Below, piece after piece: positions 7,318 through 15,425 of a stretch of DNA of 64,000 bases (positions are counted from its first letter, which is position 1; every line of letters starts with the position of its first letter). The position numbers and the translations under genes are program-made. Source of the stretch: Hyphomicrobiales bacterium (GTDB lineage: Bacteria; Pseudomonadota; Alphaproteobacteria; Rhizobiales; Rhizobiaceae); NCBI GenBank assembly GCA_900471925.1, contig UCGV01000028.1, positions 1-64,000 on the forward strand, given 5' to 3'. The notes beneath the pieces were generated by a model. That model had not been told where the DNA came from, searched no databases, and worked only from the letters and a program-made list of their open reading frames with translations.

Positions 7318-8547
7318 ATGCGTGGTTTCGGTGTTCATTCTGAGGTCGGAAAGCTGAAAACCGTCATGGTCTGCCGGCCATCGCTGGCCCATCAGCGCCT
7401 GACGCCCGCAAACTGCCATGATCTCCTTTTCGACGATGTCCTGTGGGTGCATGAGGCACAGAAGGACCATTATGATTTCGTCCTGAAGATGCAGGAAAGA
7501 GGGGTCGAGGTTCTCGAACTTCACGACCTGCTTGGCCAGGCGCTCGCCAACAAGCAGGCGCGCGATTTCATCCTGGACCGACGCATTACCCCGAATGTCC
7601 TCGGTTCGCAGATCGCCGAGGCGATGCGGCCATGGCTAGACGAAATGCCGGCCGGCCAGCTCGCCGCTTTCATGGTCGGCGGTATTGCCATATCCGACTT
7701 GCCCGATGTCAAGGCGAAGTCGCTGATGCTGAGCGCCTTGCCGGAAACGGAATTCGTCATTCCACCGATCCCCAATACCCTGTTTCAGCGCGATCCGTCC
7801 TGCTGGATCTATGGCGGCGTGACCTGCAATCCGATGTTCTGGCCGGCAAGACGTGCGGAGACTCTGATCCAACGGGCGATCTATAAATTTCACCCGATGT
7901 TCCAGGGCGGGGACTTCCGGATCTGGTGGGGCGATTCCGACAATCAGTTCGCTAATGCTTCGATGGAGGGCGGCGACGTCATGCCGATCGGCAATGGCAC
8001 CGTTCTGATCGGCATGGGTGAGCGCACCACATACCAGGCTGTCGGCCAGGTGGCCCAGGCTCTGTTCAGAAACAAGGCCGCGAAACGTGTGATCGGCTGC
8101 CTGATGCCGAAGAGCCGCGCGGCCATGCATCTCGATACCGTCTTCAGCTTCTGTGACCGCGATGTCGTGACGCTGTTTGCGGAAGTGGTCGACCAGATCC
8201 GCTGCTACAGCATGTATCCGAAAGACGATGATGGCACATTCGAGATCCGTCCGGAAAACCGGCCGATGCTCGATGTCGTTGCTGACGCGCTTGATCTGCC
8301 GCAATTTCGCGTCGTCGAAACCGGCGGCAATTCCTATCAGGCCGAGCGCGAACAATGGGACGACGGCAACAATGTCGTGGCGCTCGAACCCGGCGTCGTC
8401 GTGGCTTACGACCGCAACACCTATACCAATACCCTGCTACGCAAGGCAGGTGTCGAGGTCATCACCATTCGCGGTTCCGAACTCGGCCGTGGTCGTGGTG
8501 GCGGGCATTGCATGACCTGCCCCATTTGGCGTGAGGCCGCTTACTGA
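7318..8547 (+). CDS. arcA: Arginine deiminase
   Basis: Hydrolyses L-arginine to citrulline and ammonia, the first step of the cytoplasmic arginine deiminase pathway, giving ATP under oxygen limitation and raising pH. The 409-residue length is normal. Family signatures include FQRDPSCWIYGGV, MEGGDVMPIG, HLDTVFSF and the C-terminal GGGHCMTCP, whose C398 is the expected catalytic nucleophile. GGAGG five bases before the ATG at 7318 decides the start. It is followed by arcB after 37 bases and arcC after one more base, with an FNR-type box upstream. Nothing suggests inactivation. Confidence 0.97.
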   Translation: MRGFGVHSEVGKLKTVMVCRPSLAHQRLTPANCHDLLFDDVLWVHEAQKDHYDFVLKMQERGVEVLELHDLLGQALANKQARDFILDRRITPNVLGSQIAEAMRPWLDEMPAGQLAAFMVGGIAISDLPDVKAKSLMLSALPETEFVIPPIPNTLFQRDPSCWIYGGVTCNPMFWPARRAETLIQRAIYKFHPMFQGGDFRIWWGDSDNQFANASMEGGDVMPIGNGTVLIGMGERTTYQAVGQVAQALFRNKAAKRVIGCLMPKSRAAMHLDTVFSFCDRDVVTLFAEVVDQIRCYSMYPKDDDGTFEIRPENRPMLDVVADALDLPQFRVVETGGNSYQAEREQWDDGNNVVALEPGVVVAYDRNTYTNTLLRKAGVEVITIRGSELGRGRGGGHCMTCPIWREAAY

Positions 8548-8584
8548 CGTTATCACCCACGAACCAGACCGACGGAGCATGACC

Positions 8585-9589
8585 ATGAGCTTCAATCTGC
8601 GCAATCGCTCGCTTCTGACCGTGCAGGACTATACCCCGCGCGAATTCCGCTATCTTCTCGATCTCGCCCGCGATCTGAAACGGGCGAAATATGCCCGAAC
8701 CGAGCAGGAGCATCTGAAAGGCAAGGAAATCTGCCTGATATTCGAGAAGACCTCGACGAGGACGCGATGTGCCTTCGAAGTCGCCTGTTCGGACCAGGGC
8801 GCCAACGTGACCTATCTCGATCCGTCCGGCTCGCAGATCGGGCACAAGGAGTCTTTCAAGGATACGGCGCGGGTTCTGGGTCGCATGTATGATGCGATCG
8901 AATATCGCGGTTCTGCGCAGAAAGGCGTGGAGACGCTGGCGCGATATGCCGGGGTGCCCGTCTATAACGGCCTGACGGATGAATATCATCCGACGCAGAT
9001 GATTGCCGACGTCATGACCATGCGTGAGCATAGCGACAAGCCCATTGCTGCGATCAAATATGCCTATGTCGGCGATACCCGCTCGAATATGGGGCATTCG
9101 CTGCTGATCGTCGGCTGCCTGCTCGGTATGGATGTGCGCATTTGCGGCCCGAGATCATTATGGCCGTCGGAGGAATATATGAAGATCGCCAAGGATCTGC
9201 AGCAAGCCTCCGGTGCACGGCTGCTGGTTACCGAGGACCCCAGAGAGGCGGTCAAGGACGTCGATTTCATCCATACCGATGTGTGGGTTTCGATGGGCGA
9301 GCCGAAGGACGTCTGGCGTGAACGCATCAAGTTGCTGACCCCCTATCAGGTCAACAAGGACTTGATGAAGGCGACCGGCAACCCGCAAACCAAGTTCATG
9401 CATTGCCTGCCGGCATTTCACGATACCGAAACCACGCTCGGCAAACAGATCGCCGAAGACTACGGCATGGAGAACGGTCTTGAAGTGACCAATGACGTCT
9501 TCGAGTCCGAGGCCAATGTCGCTTTCGAGCAGGCGGAAAACCGCCTGCATACGATCAAGGCTCTGCTCGTCGCTACCTTGGGAGATTAA
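8585..9589 (+). CDS. arcB: Ornithine carbamoyltransferase, catabolic
   Basis: Phosphorolyses citrulline to ornithine and carbamoyl phosphate, the second step of the pathway. The 334 residues match the usual length. The carbamoyl phosphate loop STRT is at 57-60 and the ornithine-side HCLP motif at 273-276. The start at 8585 has GGAG seven bases upstream; ATG codons at 8579 and earlier are too close to it. The position between arcA and arcC, with TAA one base before the arcC ATG, shows co-translation and supports the catabolic role over the biosynthetic ArgF role. The ornithine product could feed the ornithine decarboxylase and PotE encoded downstream. Confidence 0.96.
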   Translation: MSFNLRNRSLLTVQDYTPREFRYLLDLARDLKRAKYARTEQEHLKGKEICLIFEKTSTRTRCAFEVACSDQGANVTYLDPSGSQIGHKESFKDTARVLGRMYDAIEYRGSAQKGVETLARYAGVPVYNGLTDEYHPTQMIADVMTMREHSDKPIAAIKYAYVGDTRSNMGHSLLIVGCLLGMDVRICGPRSLWPSEEYMKIAKDLQQASGARLLVTEDPREAVKDVDFIHTDVWVSMGEPKDVWRERIKLLTPYQVNKDLMKATGNPQTKFMHCLPAFHDTETTLGKQIAEDYGMENGLEVTNDVFESEANVAFEQAENRLHTIKALLVATLGD

Positions 9590-9590
9590 G

Positions 9591-10526
9591 ATGCGTGTGG
9601 TCGTTGCGCTTGGTGGCAATGCGCTTCTCCGACGCGGGGAAGCGATGACGGCTGAAACCCAGAGACGCAATGCGTATATCGCTGCGAAGGCGATTGCACC
9701 CCTGGCGGCCGAACATGAGATCGTTGTGACACACGGCAACGGCCCGCAAGTGGGTTTGCTTGCTCTGCAGGGAGCTGCCTACAAACCCGAGGAAGCCTAT
9801 CCGCTTGATGTTCTCGGCGCCGAAACCGAAGGCATGATCGGTTACATGCTGGAGCAGGAACTCGGTAATCTCCTGCCGTTCGAGCAGCCGCTGGCGACAC
9901 TTCTGACCATGGTGGAAGTCGATGCCGATGATCCGGGCTTCCAGAATCCGACCAAGTTTGTCGGTCCGGTCTACGAAAAGGCCGAGGCGGACAAAATCGG
10001 CGCGGAAAAGGGGTGGGTCTTCAAGCAGGATGGCGAAAAGTGGCGCCGAGTCGTCGCCTCGCCGATGCCGAAGCGTATCTTCGAGATCCGTCCGGTCCGT
10101 TGGCTTCTGGAGCAGCGTACGATCGTTATCTGTGCGGGCGGTGGCGGCATCCCGACCATGTACGAAAAGGGCGCCGACAGGAAACTGATCGGCGTCGAGG
10201 CTGTCATCGACAAGGACCTGTGCTCGGAGCTTCTGGCGCGGGAACTCAATGCTGACCTGCTGATCATGGCGACGGATGCTCCGGCAGTCTGCATCGATTG
10301 GGGCAAGCCGTCTCAGAGGGCGATCCACCGCGCTCGTCCCGATGATTTCAAGCAGTTTTCCTTCCCGGCCGGTTCAATGGGGCCGAAGGTGGACGCTGCC
10401 TGCCATTTCGCGCGCGCCCATGGCAAGACGGCCGCAATCGGCTCCCTTGCCGATATAGCCGCAATGGTGCGTGGTGAACGCGGAACTGTTATCAACGGCG
10501 ACTTTGACGGCCTGAGCTGGCACTGA
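9591..10526 (+). CDS. arcC: Carbamate kinase
   Basis: Transfers phosphate from carbamoyl phosphate to ADP, giving ATP, CO2 and ammonia, the energy-yielding step of the pathway. The 311 residues carry the amino acid kinase N-terminal glycine motif ALGGNALLRRG, the THGNGPQVG motif and a second glycine-rich loop CAGGGGIPT. GGGAG overlaps the end of arcB and lies six bases before the ATG, so translation is probably coupled. It converges with the antiporter gene, 15 bases between stops, with no obvious terminator there. Confidence 0.96.
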   Translation: MRVVVALGGNALLRRGEAMTAETQRRNAYIAAKAIAPLAAEHEIVVTHGNGPQVGLLALQGAAYKPEEAYPLDVLGAETEGMIGYMLEQELGNLLPFEQPLATLLTMVEVDADDPGFQNPTKFVGPVYEKAEADKIGAEKGWVFKQDGEKWRRVVASPMPKRIFEIRPVRWLLEQRTIVICAGGGGIPTMYEKGADRKLIGVEAVIDKDLCSELLARELNADLLIMATDAPAVCIDWGKPSQRAIHRARPDDFKQFSFPAGSMGPKVDAACHFARAHGKTAAIGSLADIAAMVRGERGTVINGDFDGLSWH

Positions 10527-10541
10527 TCTCTCAGGACAAAT

Positions 10542-11897
10542 CTATCCCGAGACGAGGGGGCGTGTTGGCGCACCCGCCGTCGTCTCATTGTCTGCCGCTT
10601 CCGCGACGTTCCGTCTTTGCCAAACGTAGACGGGAATGCCGAACATCAAGAGCACGAGGCCGTAGAGCACCGGTTCGGCACCGGAGCCATAGAGGGTGAA
10701 GATCGCAAAGACAAAGGCGATGAGTTCGATCGCGCTCACCCTTGGCATCCGCCCGTGTGTCATGCCCTCGATGAGTATTCTGGCAAGCGAGCAGAAGGCG
10801 TAGGGAACGACAGCCGCCATCGTGCTGAGCCCGACCATCAGTCGATAGACCTCTGCGAAACCCTCCGTGCCAAGCGCCTGGACGAGCACCAGGATCGTCG
10901 CGAACGAGGCGGAGATGATCATGCCCGATGCCGGCACACCGCGTGGAGAGATTCGGGCAAAAAGCGGCGGAAAGAGCCCGTCGCGTGCTGCCGCCATCGG
11001 AACTTGTCCCATCAGCAGAGTCCAGCCGTTCAATGCACCGATCGAGGAAAGCAGGACCGCGATCGAGATCGCCAATTCCCCTGGGGGTCCCCACATCATG
11101 CCCGCAGCCTGCGAAAACGGCGCGATCGAGTGGATGAGTTGTTCACGGGGCAGGACGCCCATCACCACGATCGTGCCAAGCACGTAAAGAGTAGCAGCGA
11201 TGGAGATACCGAGCACGGTCGATCGTGGAATGGTCCGCTCCGCATTCACGACATCGCCGGCAGGAACGGTCGCCGATTCCAGACCCAGATAGGCAAACAT
11301 GGTGAGCGGCGCCAGCGTTGCAAAAGACTGCAACAGGGGCTGCCCGCTGGGATTGAATTCGGAAAAATGCGAGGTGTCGATATAGAGAAGGCCGATGATG
11401 GCGACGGCACCGAAGGGAAGCAGCTTGGCGTAGGTCGTCACCTGTGCGAAGAGGCCGGCCGCGTGGACGCCGCGAAGATTGACGAGCACGACCGCCCATA
11501 TGACGCCGAGTGTCAGAACGGTTGCGGTAAAGCGATTGCCGAGCGCAGGAAAGAGATCGACCATAACGCCGGTAAAGGCAATCGCGATGACGGGCAGCGA
11601 TGTCCAGATGGAGATCCAGTAGCCCCAGGCAATCAGAAATCCGGCGAAATCGCCATAGGCAAGCCTTGTATAGGCATAGGGACCGCCGACGACGGGTACG
11701 AGTCTCGCAAGACGCGCGAAGGTCAGGCCGAGGCAGATCGCACCGGCGCCCATGAGAACCCATACGATGATCGCAAGATTGCCGTAGGGCGCGACGGCGG
11801 CCGGCGAGAGGTAAAAGCCCGACCCCACCATATTGCCGACGACGATGGCTGTGCAGGCGGCAAGTCCGAGACTTTTGCCATGCGACGAGGTTGTCAT
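10542..11897 (-). CDS. APC-family basic amino acid antiporter (AdiC/ArcD-like)
   Basis: A 451-residue inner-membrane protein with about 12 hydrophobic segments and the APC-family signature NMVGSGFYLSPAAVAPYG in the first helix, close to AdiC and other arginine/agmatine or arginine/ornithine exchangers. In this context the likely job is importing arginine in exchange for ornithine or agmatine made by the neighbouring enzymes; the exact substrates are inferred. The start at 11897 has GGGAGGGA four bases upstream, so the longer frame to 11996 is rejected. It is encoded opposite to arcABC and divergent from the cation efflux gene, with a degenerate FNR-type site at 11983-11996. Confidence 0.88.
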   Translation of the reverse strand: MTTSSHGKSLGLAACTAIVVGNMVGSGFYLSPAAVAPYGNLAIIVWVLMGAGAICLGLTFARLARLVPVVGGPYAYTRLAYGDFAGFLIAWGYWISIWTSLPVIAIAFTGVMVDLFPALGNRFTATVLTLGVIWAVVLVNLRGVHAAGLFAQVTTYAKLLPFGAVAIIGLLYIDTSHFSEFNPSGQPLLQSFATLAPLTMFAYLGLESATVPAGDVVNAERTIPRSTVLGISIAATLYVLGTIVVMGVLPREQLIHSIAPFSQAAGMMWGPPGELAISIAVLLSSIGALNGWTLLMGQVPMAAARDGLFPPLFARISPRGVPASGMIISASFATILVLVQALGTEGFAEVYRLMVGLSTMAAVVPYAFCSLARILIEGMTHGRMPRVSAIELIAFVFAIFTLYGSGAEPVLYGLVLLMFGIPVYVWQRRNVAEAADNETTAGAPTRPLVSG

Positions 11898-11954
11898 GAA
11901 GTCCCTCCCGGAGAGCCGGCTGGCCGGAGCCGACGGCTCAACTGCCTTCGAGGG

Positions 11955-11996
11955 ATGATTGTCGTTGCAAAAATGAGCGGCTGCAATCCGGATCAA
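11955..11996 (-). promoter_or_regulatory. Degenerate FNR-type site upstream of the antiporter
   Basis: Read on the minus strand, TTGAT-CCGG-ATTGC (11983-11996) has one perfect and one poor half-site, seven of ten positions. An AATCAT hexamer (11960 to 11955) lies at the same 29.5-base offset from the centre as the -10 elements of the better boxes. The geometry is the main support, so this is tentative. Confidence 0.35.
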
Positions 11997-12076
11997 TGCG
12001 TAGTCGGCGAGCCTGGTCTAGCCTTCACCATCAGGAAAAAGCGGTTAGAATGAAACGAGCCGGAGGTGGTGTGACG

Positions 12077-13003
12077 ATGCTGAGCGAGCAGGGATTTCTC
12101 AGAGTTTCGATCGCAGCGACCATTGTCGTCGCAACGCTTGGCGTTGTTTTCGGGATCCTTTCCGGCTCGTTCTCAATCGCTTTCGATGGGGTCTATTCGC
12201 TGGCGGATGCGGCCATGACCGGCCTTGCGCTTTGGGTCTCGAGCCTCATCATTAAATCGACTCAGAGCGATGCCCAGTCCGGCAGGATCCGAAACCGTTT
12301 TACCATGGGGTTCTGGCATTTGGAGCCGATCGTGCTGATGCTCAATGGCTGCCTGCTGATGACAGTCGGGGTATACGCGTTGATCAGCGCGATCATCAGC
12401 ATACTGAACGGCGGCCATGAACTGCGTTTCGGAATAGCGGTCGCCTATTCCGCTGCGACCGTGCTTGTCTGCGCCGTGATGGCTGTCCTCGGCATCAGGC
12501 TTAATCGCCATATCAAGTCTGATTTCATCTCGCTCGATATCAAGGCCTGGATCATGTCGGGCGGGATAGCGCTGGCGCTACTCGCCGCATTTCTGATCGG
12601 CCTGGCCGTGGTGGGAACACCGGCTGCGTGGATCGCCAGCTATATGGACCCCGCGGTGCTGACGCTGGTCTGCCTTGTCATGATACCGCTTCCGATCGGC
12701 ACCGTCTGGAAAGCGCTGACCGAGATCCTGCTGATTGCTCCTGCCGGTCTGCAGGAACATGTCGATCGCGTTGCCTCGGATACGGTTCGTCGCCTGGGCT
12801 TTGTCTCGCACCGCGCCTATGTCGCACAGGTCGGTCGTGCAAAGCAGATCGAACTTTATTTCATCGTGCCGGAGGGACTTCCCGCCAAGACCGTGGAGGA
12901 GTGGGATGCACTCCGCGACGAGATAGGCAATGCAATCGGGGATGAGAGTGCCAATCGCTGGCTGACGATTGCTTTCACTGCGGATGCGGAATGGGCCGAA
13001 TAG
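12077..13003 (+). CDS. Cation diffusion facilitator family transporter
   Basis: A 308-residue membrane protein with about six hydrophobic segments and the CDF-family helix motif SFSIAFDGVYSLADAAMTGLA, whose aspartates bind the transported divalent cation. A second metal-site segment with D-x-x-x-D spacing (SDFISLDIKAWIMSG) replaces the usual HxxxD, so metal choice may be unusual. A C-terminal cytoplasmic domain of about 90 residues follows. Starts at 12050, 12071 and 12077 are possible; GGAGG at 12062-12066 fits 12071 or 12077. It lies between the antiporter and the decarboxylase operon. Its link to arginine metabolism is not evident; proton-coupled metal export under acid stress is one possibility. 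Confidence 0.82.
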   Translation: MLSEQGFLRVSIAATIVVATLGVVFGILSGSFSIAFDGVYSLADAAMTGLALWVSSLIIKSTQSDAQSGRIRNRFTMGFWHLEPIVLMLNGCLLMTVGVYALISAIISILNGGHELRFGIAVAYSAATVLVCAVMAVLGIRLNRHIKSDFISLDIKAWIMSGGIALALLAAFLIGLAVVGTPAAWIASYMDPAVLTLVCLVMIPLPIGTVWKALTEILLIAPAGLQEHVDRVASDTVRRLGFVSHRAYVAQVGRAKQIELYFIVPEGLPAKTVEEWDALRDEIGNAIGDESANRWLTIAFTADAEWAE

Positions 13004-13052
13004 CCGGGCCGAATCCAGTCTACCTCAGCGACATCGAAATGCTTCGCCCACG

Positions 13053-13094
13053 TTGATTGCAATCAACGACGCTGCACCACCTGTCATGTACGAT
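13053..13094 (+). promoter_or_regulatory. Perfect FNR/FixK box and -10 of the decarboxylase operon
   Basis: TTGAT-TGCA-ATCAA at 13053-13066 is an exact FNR/FixK consensus, and with its flanks forms an 18-base perfect palindrome (13051-13068). TACGAT at 13089-13094 is a -10 candidate whose position puts the box centre at about -41.5 from a start near 13101, the classic class II activation geometry. The gene starts at 13164 after a strong GGAGG. Confidence 0.8.
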
Positions 13095-13163
13095 CCTTCA
13101 ACCTGAGATGCATGGGCTGCATGGCGGCCCATAGTCCTTGACGTCAGGTTTCTGGAGGAACGC

Positions 13164-15425
13164 ATGGAATTCCAGATGGCATTTCCAATAGCCGTTATCG
13201 ACGAGGATTTCGACGGCAAGAGCGCTGCCGGACGCGGGATGCGCGATCTGGCTGCAGCCATCGAAAAGGAAGGGTTCCGGATCGTATCCGGTGTTTCCTA
13301 CGAGGATGCGCGGCGTCTGGTCCATATCTTCAACACCGAGTCCTGCTGGCTCGTATCCGTTGACGGTACTGAGGACAAGACCACGCGCTGGCAGGTGCTG
13401 GGAGAAGTGCTTGCCGCGAAACGGCAGAGGAACGATCGCCTGCCGATCTTTCTGTTCGGTGACGATACGACGGCCGAAGACGTGCCGGCTTCGGTCCTGC
13501 GCCACGCCAATGCCTTTTTCCGGCTGTTCGAGGATACGGCGGAATTCATGGCGCGCGCCATTGCGCAGGCCGCCCGAAACTATCTCGACCGCCTGCCGCC
13601 GCCGATGTTCAAGGCGTTGATGGAATATACGCTGGAGGGCGCTTATTCCTGGCACACGCCGGGCCATGGTGGTGGTGTCGCTTTCCGCAAAAGCCCGGTC
13701 GGTCAGCTCTTTTATACGTTCTTCGGCGAAAACACGCTTCGATCCGATATTTCCGTCTCTGTCGGCAGCGTCGGGTCACTTCTCGATCATGTCGGTCCGA
13801 TCGCTGAAGGAGAGCGCAATGCGGCGCGCATTTTCGGCACGGATGAAACGCTCTTCGTCGTCGGCGGCACATCGACCGCCAACAAGATCGTCTGGCACGG
13901 CATGGTCGGGCGCGGCGATCTGGTGCTCTGCGACCGCAATTGCCACAAGTCCATCCTGCATTCGCTCATCATGACGGGTGCGACCCCCATCTATCTGACG
14001 CCTTCGCGCAACGGGCTCGGCATCATCGGCCCTATCTCCAAGGACCAGTTCACGCCGGAATCGATCGCACGCAAGATTGCCGCGAGCCCCTTTGCCGGGC
14101 AGACGAGCGGCAGGGTCCGGCTGATGGTCATCACCAATTCGACCTATGACGGGCTTTGCTACAACGTCGATGCCATCAAGGCGTCGCTGGGAGATGCGGT
14201 CGAGGTGCTGCATTTCGATGAGGCCTGGTACGCCTATGCCAATTTCCACGAATTCTACGATGGTTTCCACGGGATCTCGTCAAATCAGCCCGCGCGATCG
14301 CAGAACGCCATTACCTTTGCCACGCACTCGACGCACAAGCTTCTGGCAGCTCTCTCACAGGCGTCGATGATCCACATTCAGCACGCCGAGAACAAGCGTC
14401 TAGATGTCACCCGCTTCAACGAAGCCTTCATGATGCACACTTCGACCTCGCCGCAATACGGCATCATCGCTTCGTGCGATGTCGCAGCCGCTATGATGGA
14501 ACAGCCGGCCGGGCGAGCGCTCGTTCAGGAGACGATCGATGAGGCGATCAGTTTCCGACGCGCGATGAATGCGGTGAGAAAACAGACGGATGGCAGCTGG
14601 TGGTTCGACGTGTGGGAGCCCACCATTGCCGAACAGACGCCCAGCGACGCACATGCCGACTGGGTCCTGAAGCCTGGCGATGCCTGGCATGGGTTCACAG
14701 GACTTGCCGAAAACCACGTCATGGTCGACCCGATCAAGGTCACCATCCTGTCGCCGGGCCTGTCGGCAAGCGGAGCCATGGATGAGCACGGAATTCCGGC
14801 GGCCGTCATCACCAAGTTCCTGTCCTCCCGGCGTATCGAAATCGAAAAGACCGGGCTCTATTCCTTCCTCGTGCTTTTCTCGATGGGGATCACGCGCGGC
14901 AAATGGAGCACGCTCGTTACCGAACTCCTGAATTTCAAGGATCTCTATGATGCCAATGCACCATTGACGCGGGCACTGCCGGGGCTCGCCGCAGCGCATC
15001 CGGAGGCCTATGCCGGAATGGGGCTGAAGGATCTCTGTGAACAGATCCACGCGATCTATCGCAAGGACGACGTGCCGAAAGCACAGCGCGAGATGTACAC
15101 CGTCCTGCCCGAAATGGCGCTGCGGCCTGCCGATGCTTATGATCGGCTGGTGAAGGGGACGATCGAAAGCGTCGAAATCGACAACCTCATGAACCGCATC
15201 CTTGCCGTGATGATCGTTCCCTATCCGCCGGGAATTCCGCTGATCATGCCGGGCGAACGGATCACCCAGTCAACCAAGTCCATTCAGGACTATCTGCTTT
15301 ACGCCCGCGATTTCGACCGCAAGTTTCCCGGTTTCGAAACCGATATTCACGGCCTGCGCTTCACGCCCGGTGATGGCGGGCGACGCTATCTTGTCGATTG
15401 TATCGCAGGGGAGGCGCAGAAATGA
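13164..15425 (+). CDS. Arginine/lysine-type amino acid decarboxylase (AdiA-like)
   Basis: A PLP-dependent fold type I decarboxylase of the Orn/Lys/Arg family, 753 residues, consuming a proton per turnover and releasing CO2 and a polyamine. Domains: an N-terminal response-regulator-like wing (about 1-140), the PLP domain with K392 in ATHSTHKLLAALSQAS, and a C-terminal domain. HSTHK and FSMGITRGKW are shared with AdiA and CadA, the latter motif closest to AdiA, so arginine to agmatine is favoured; lysine is the alternative. GGAGG five bases before the ATG fixes the start. It leads an operon with an ATGA overlap into the next gene, under a perfect FNR/FixK box. Confidence 0.9.
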   Translation: MEFQMAFPIAVIDEDFDGKSAAGRGMRDLAAAIEKEGFRIVSGVSYEDARRLVHIFNTESCWLVSVDGTEDKTTRWQVLGEVLAAKRQRNDRLPIFLFGDDTTAEDVPASVLRHANAFFRLFEDTAEFMARAIAQAARNYLDRLPPPMFKALMEYTLEGAYSWHTPGHGGGVAFRKSPVGQLFYTFFGENTLRSDISVSVGSVGSLLDHVGPIAEGERNAARIFGTDETLFVVGGTSTANKIVWHGMVGRGDLVLCDRNCHKSILHSLIMTGATPIYLTPSRNGLGIIGPISKDQFTPESIARKIAASPFAGQTSGRVRLMVITNSTYDGLCYNVDAIKASLGDAVEVLHFDEAWYAYANFHEFYDGFHGISSNQPARSQNAITFATHSTHKLLAALSQASMIHIQHAENKRLDVTRFNEAFMMHTSTSPQYGIIASCDVAAAMMEQPAGRALVQETIDEAISFRRAMNAVRKQTDGSWWFDVWEPTIAEQTPSDAHADWVLKPGDAWHGFTGLAENHVMVDPIKVTILSPGLSASGAMDEHGIPAAVITKFLSSRRIEIEKTGLYSFLVLFSMGITRGKWSTLVTELLNFKDLYDANAPLTRALPGLAAAHPEAYAGMGLKDLCEQIHAIYRKDDVPKAQREMYTVLPEMALRPADAYDRLVKGTIESVEIDNLMNRILAVMIVPYPPGIPLIMPGERITQSTKSIQDYLLYARDFDRKFPGFETDIHGLRFTPGDGGRRYLVDCIAGEAQK

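Noticed and set aside
10617..12053. 478-residue plus-strand open frame
   Set aside because: It is antisense to the amino acid antiporter, has a His/Asp/Arg-rich composition with no domain, and arises from GC-rich codons on the opposite strand.
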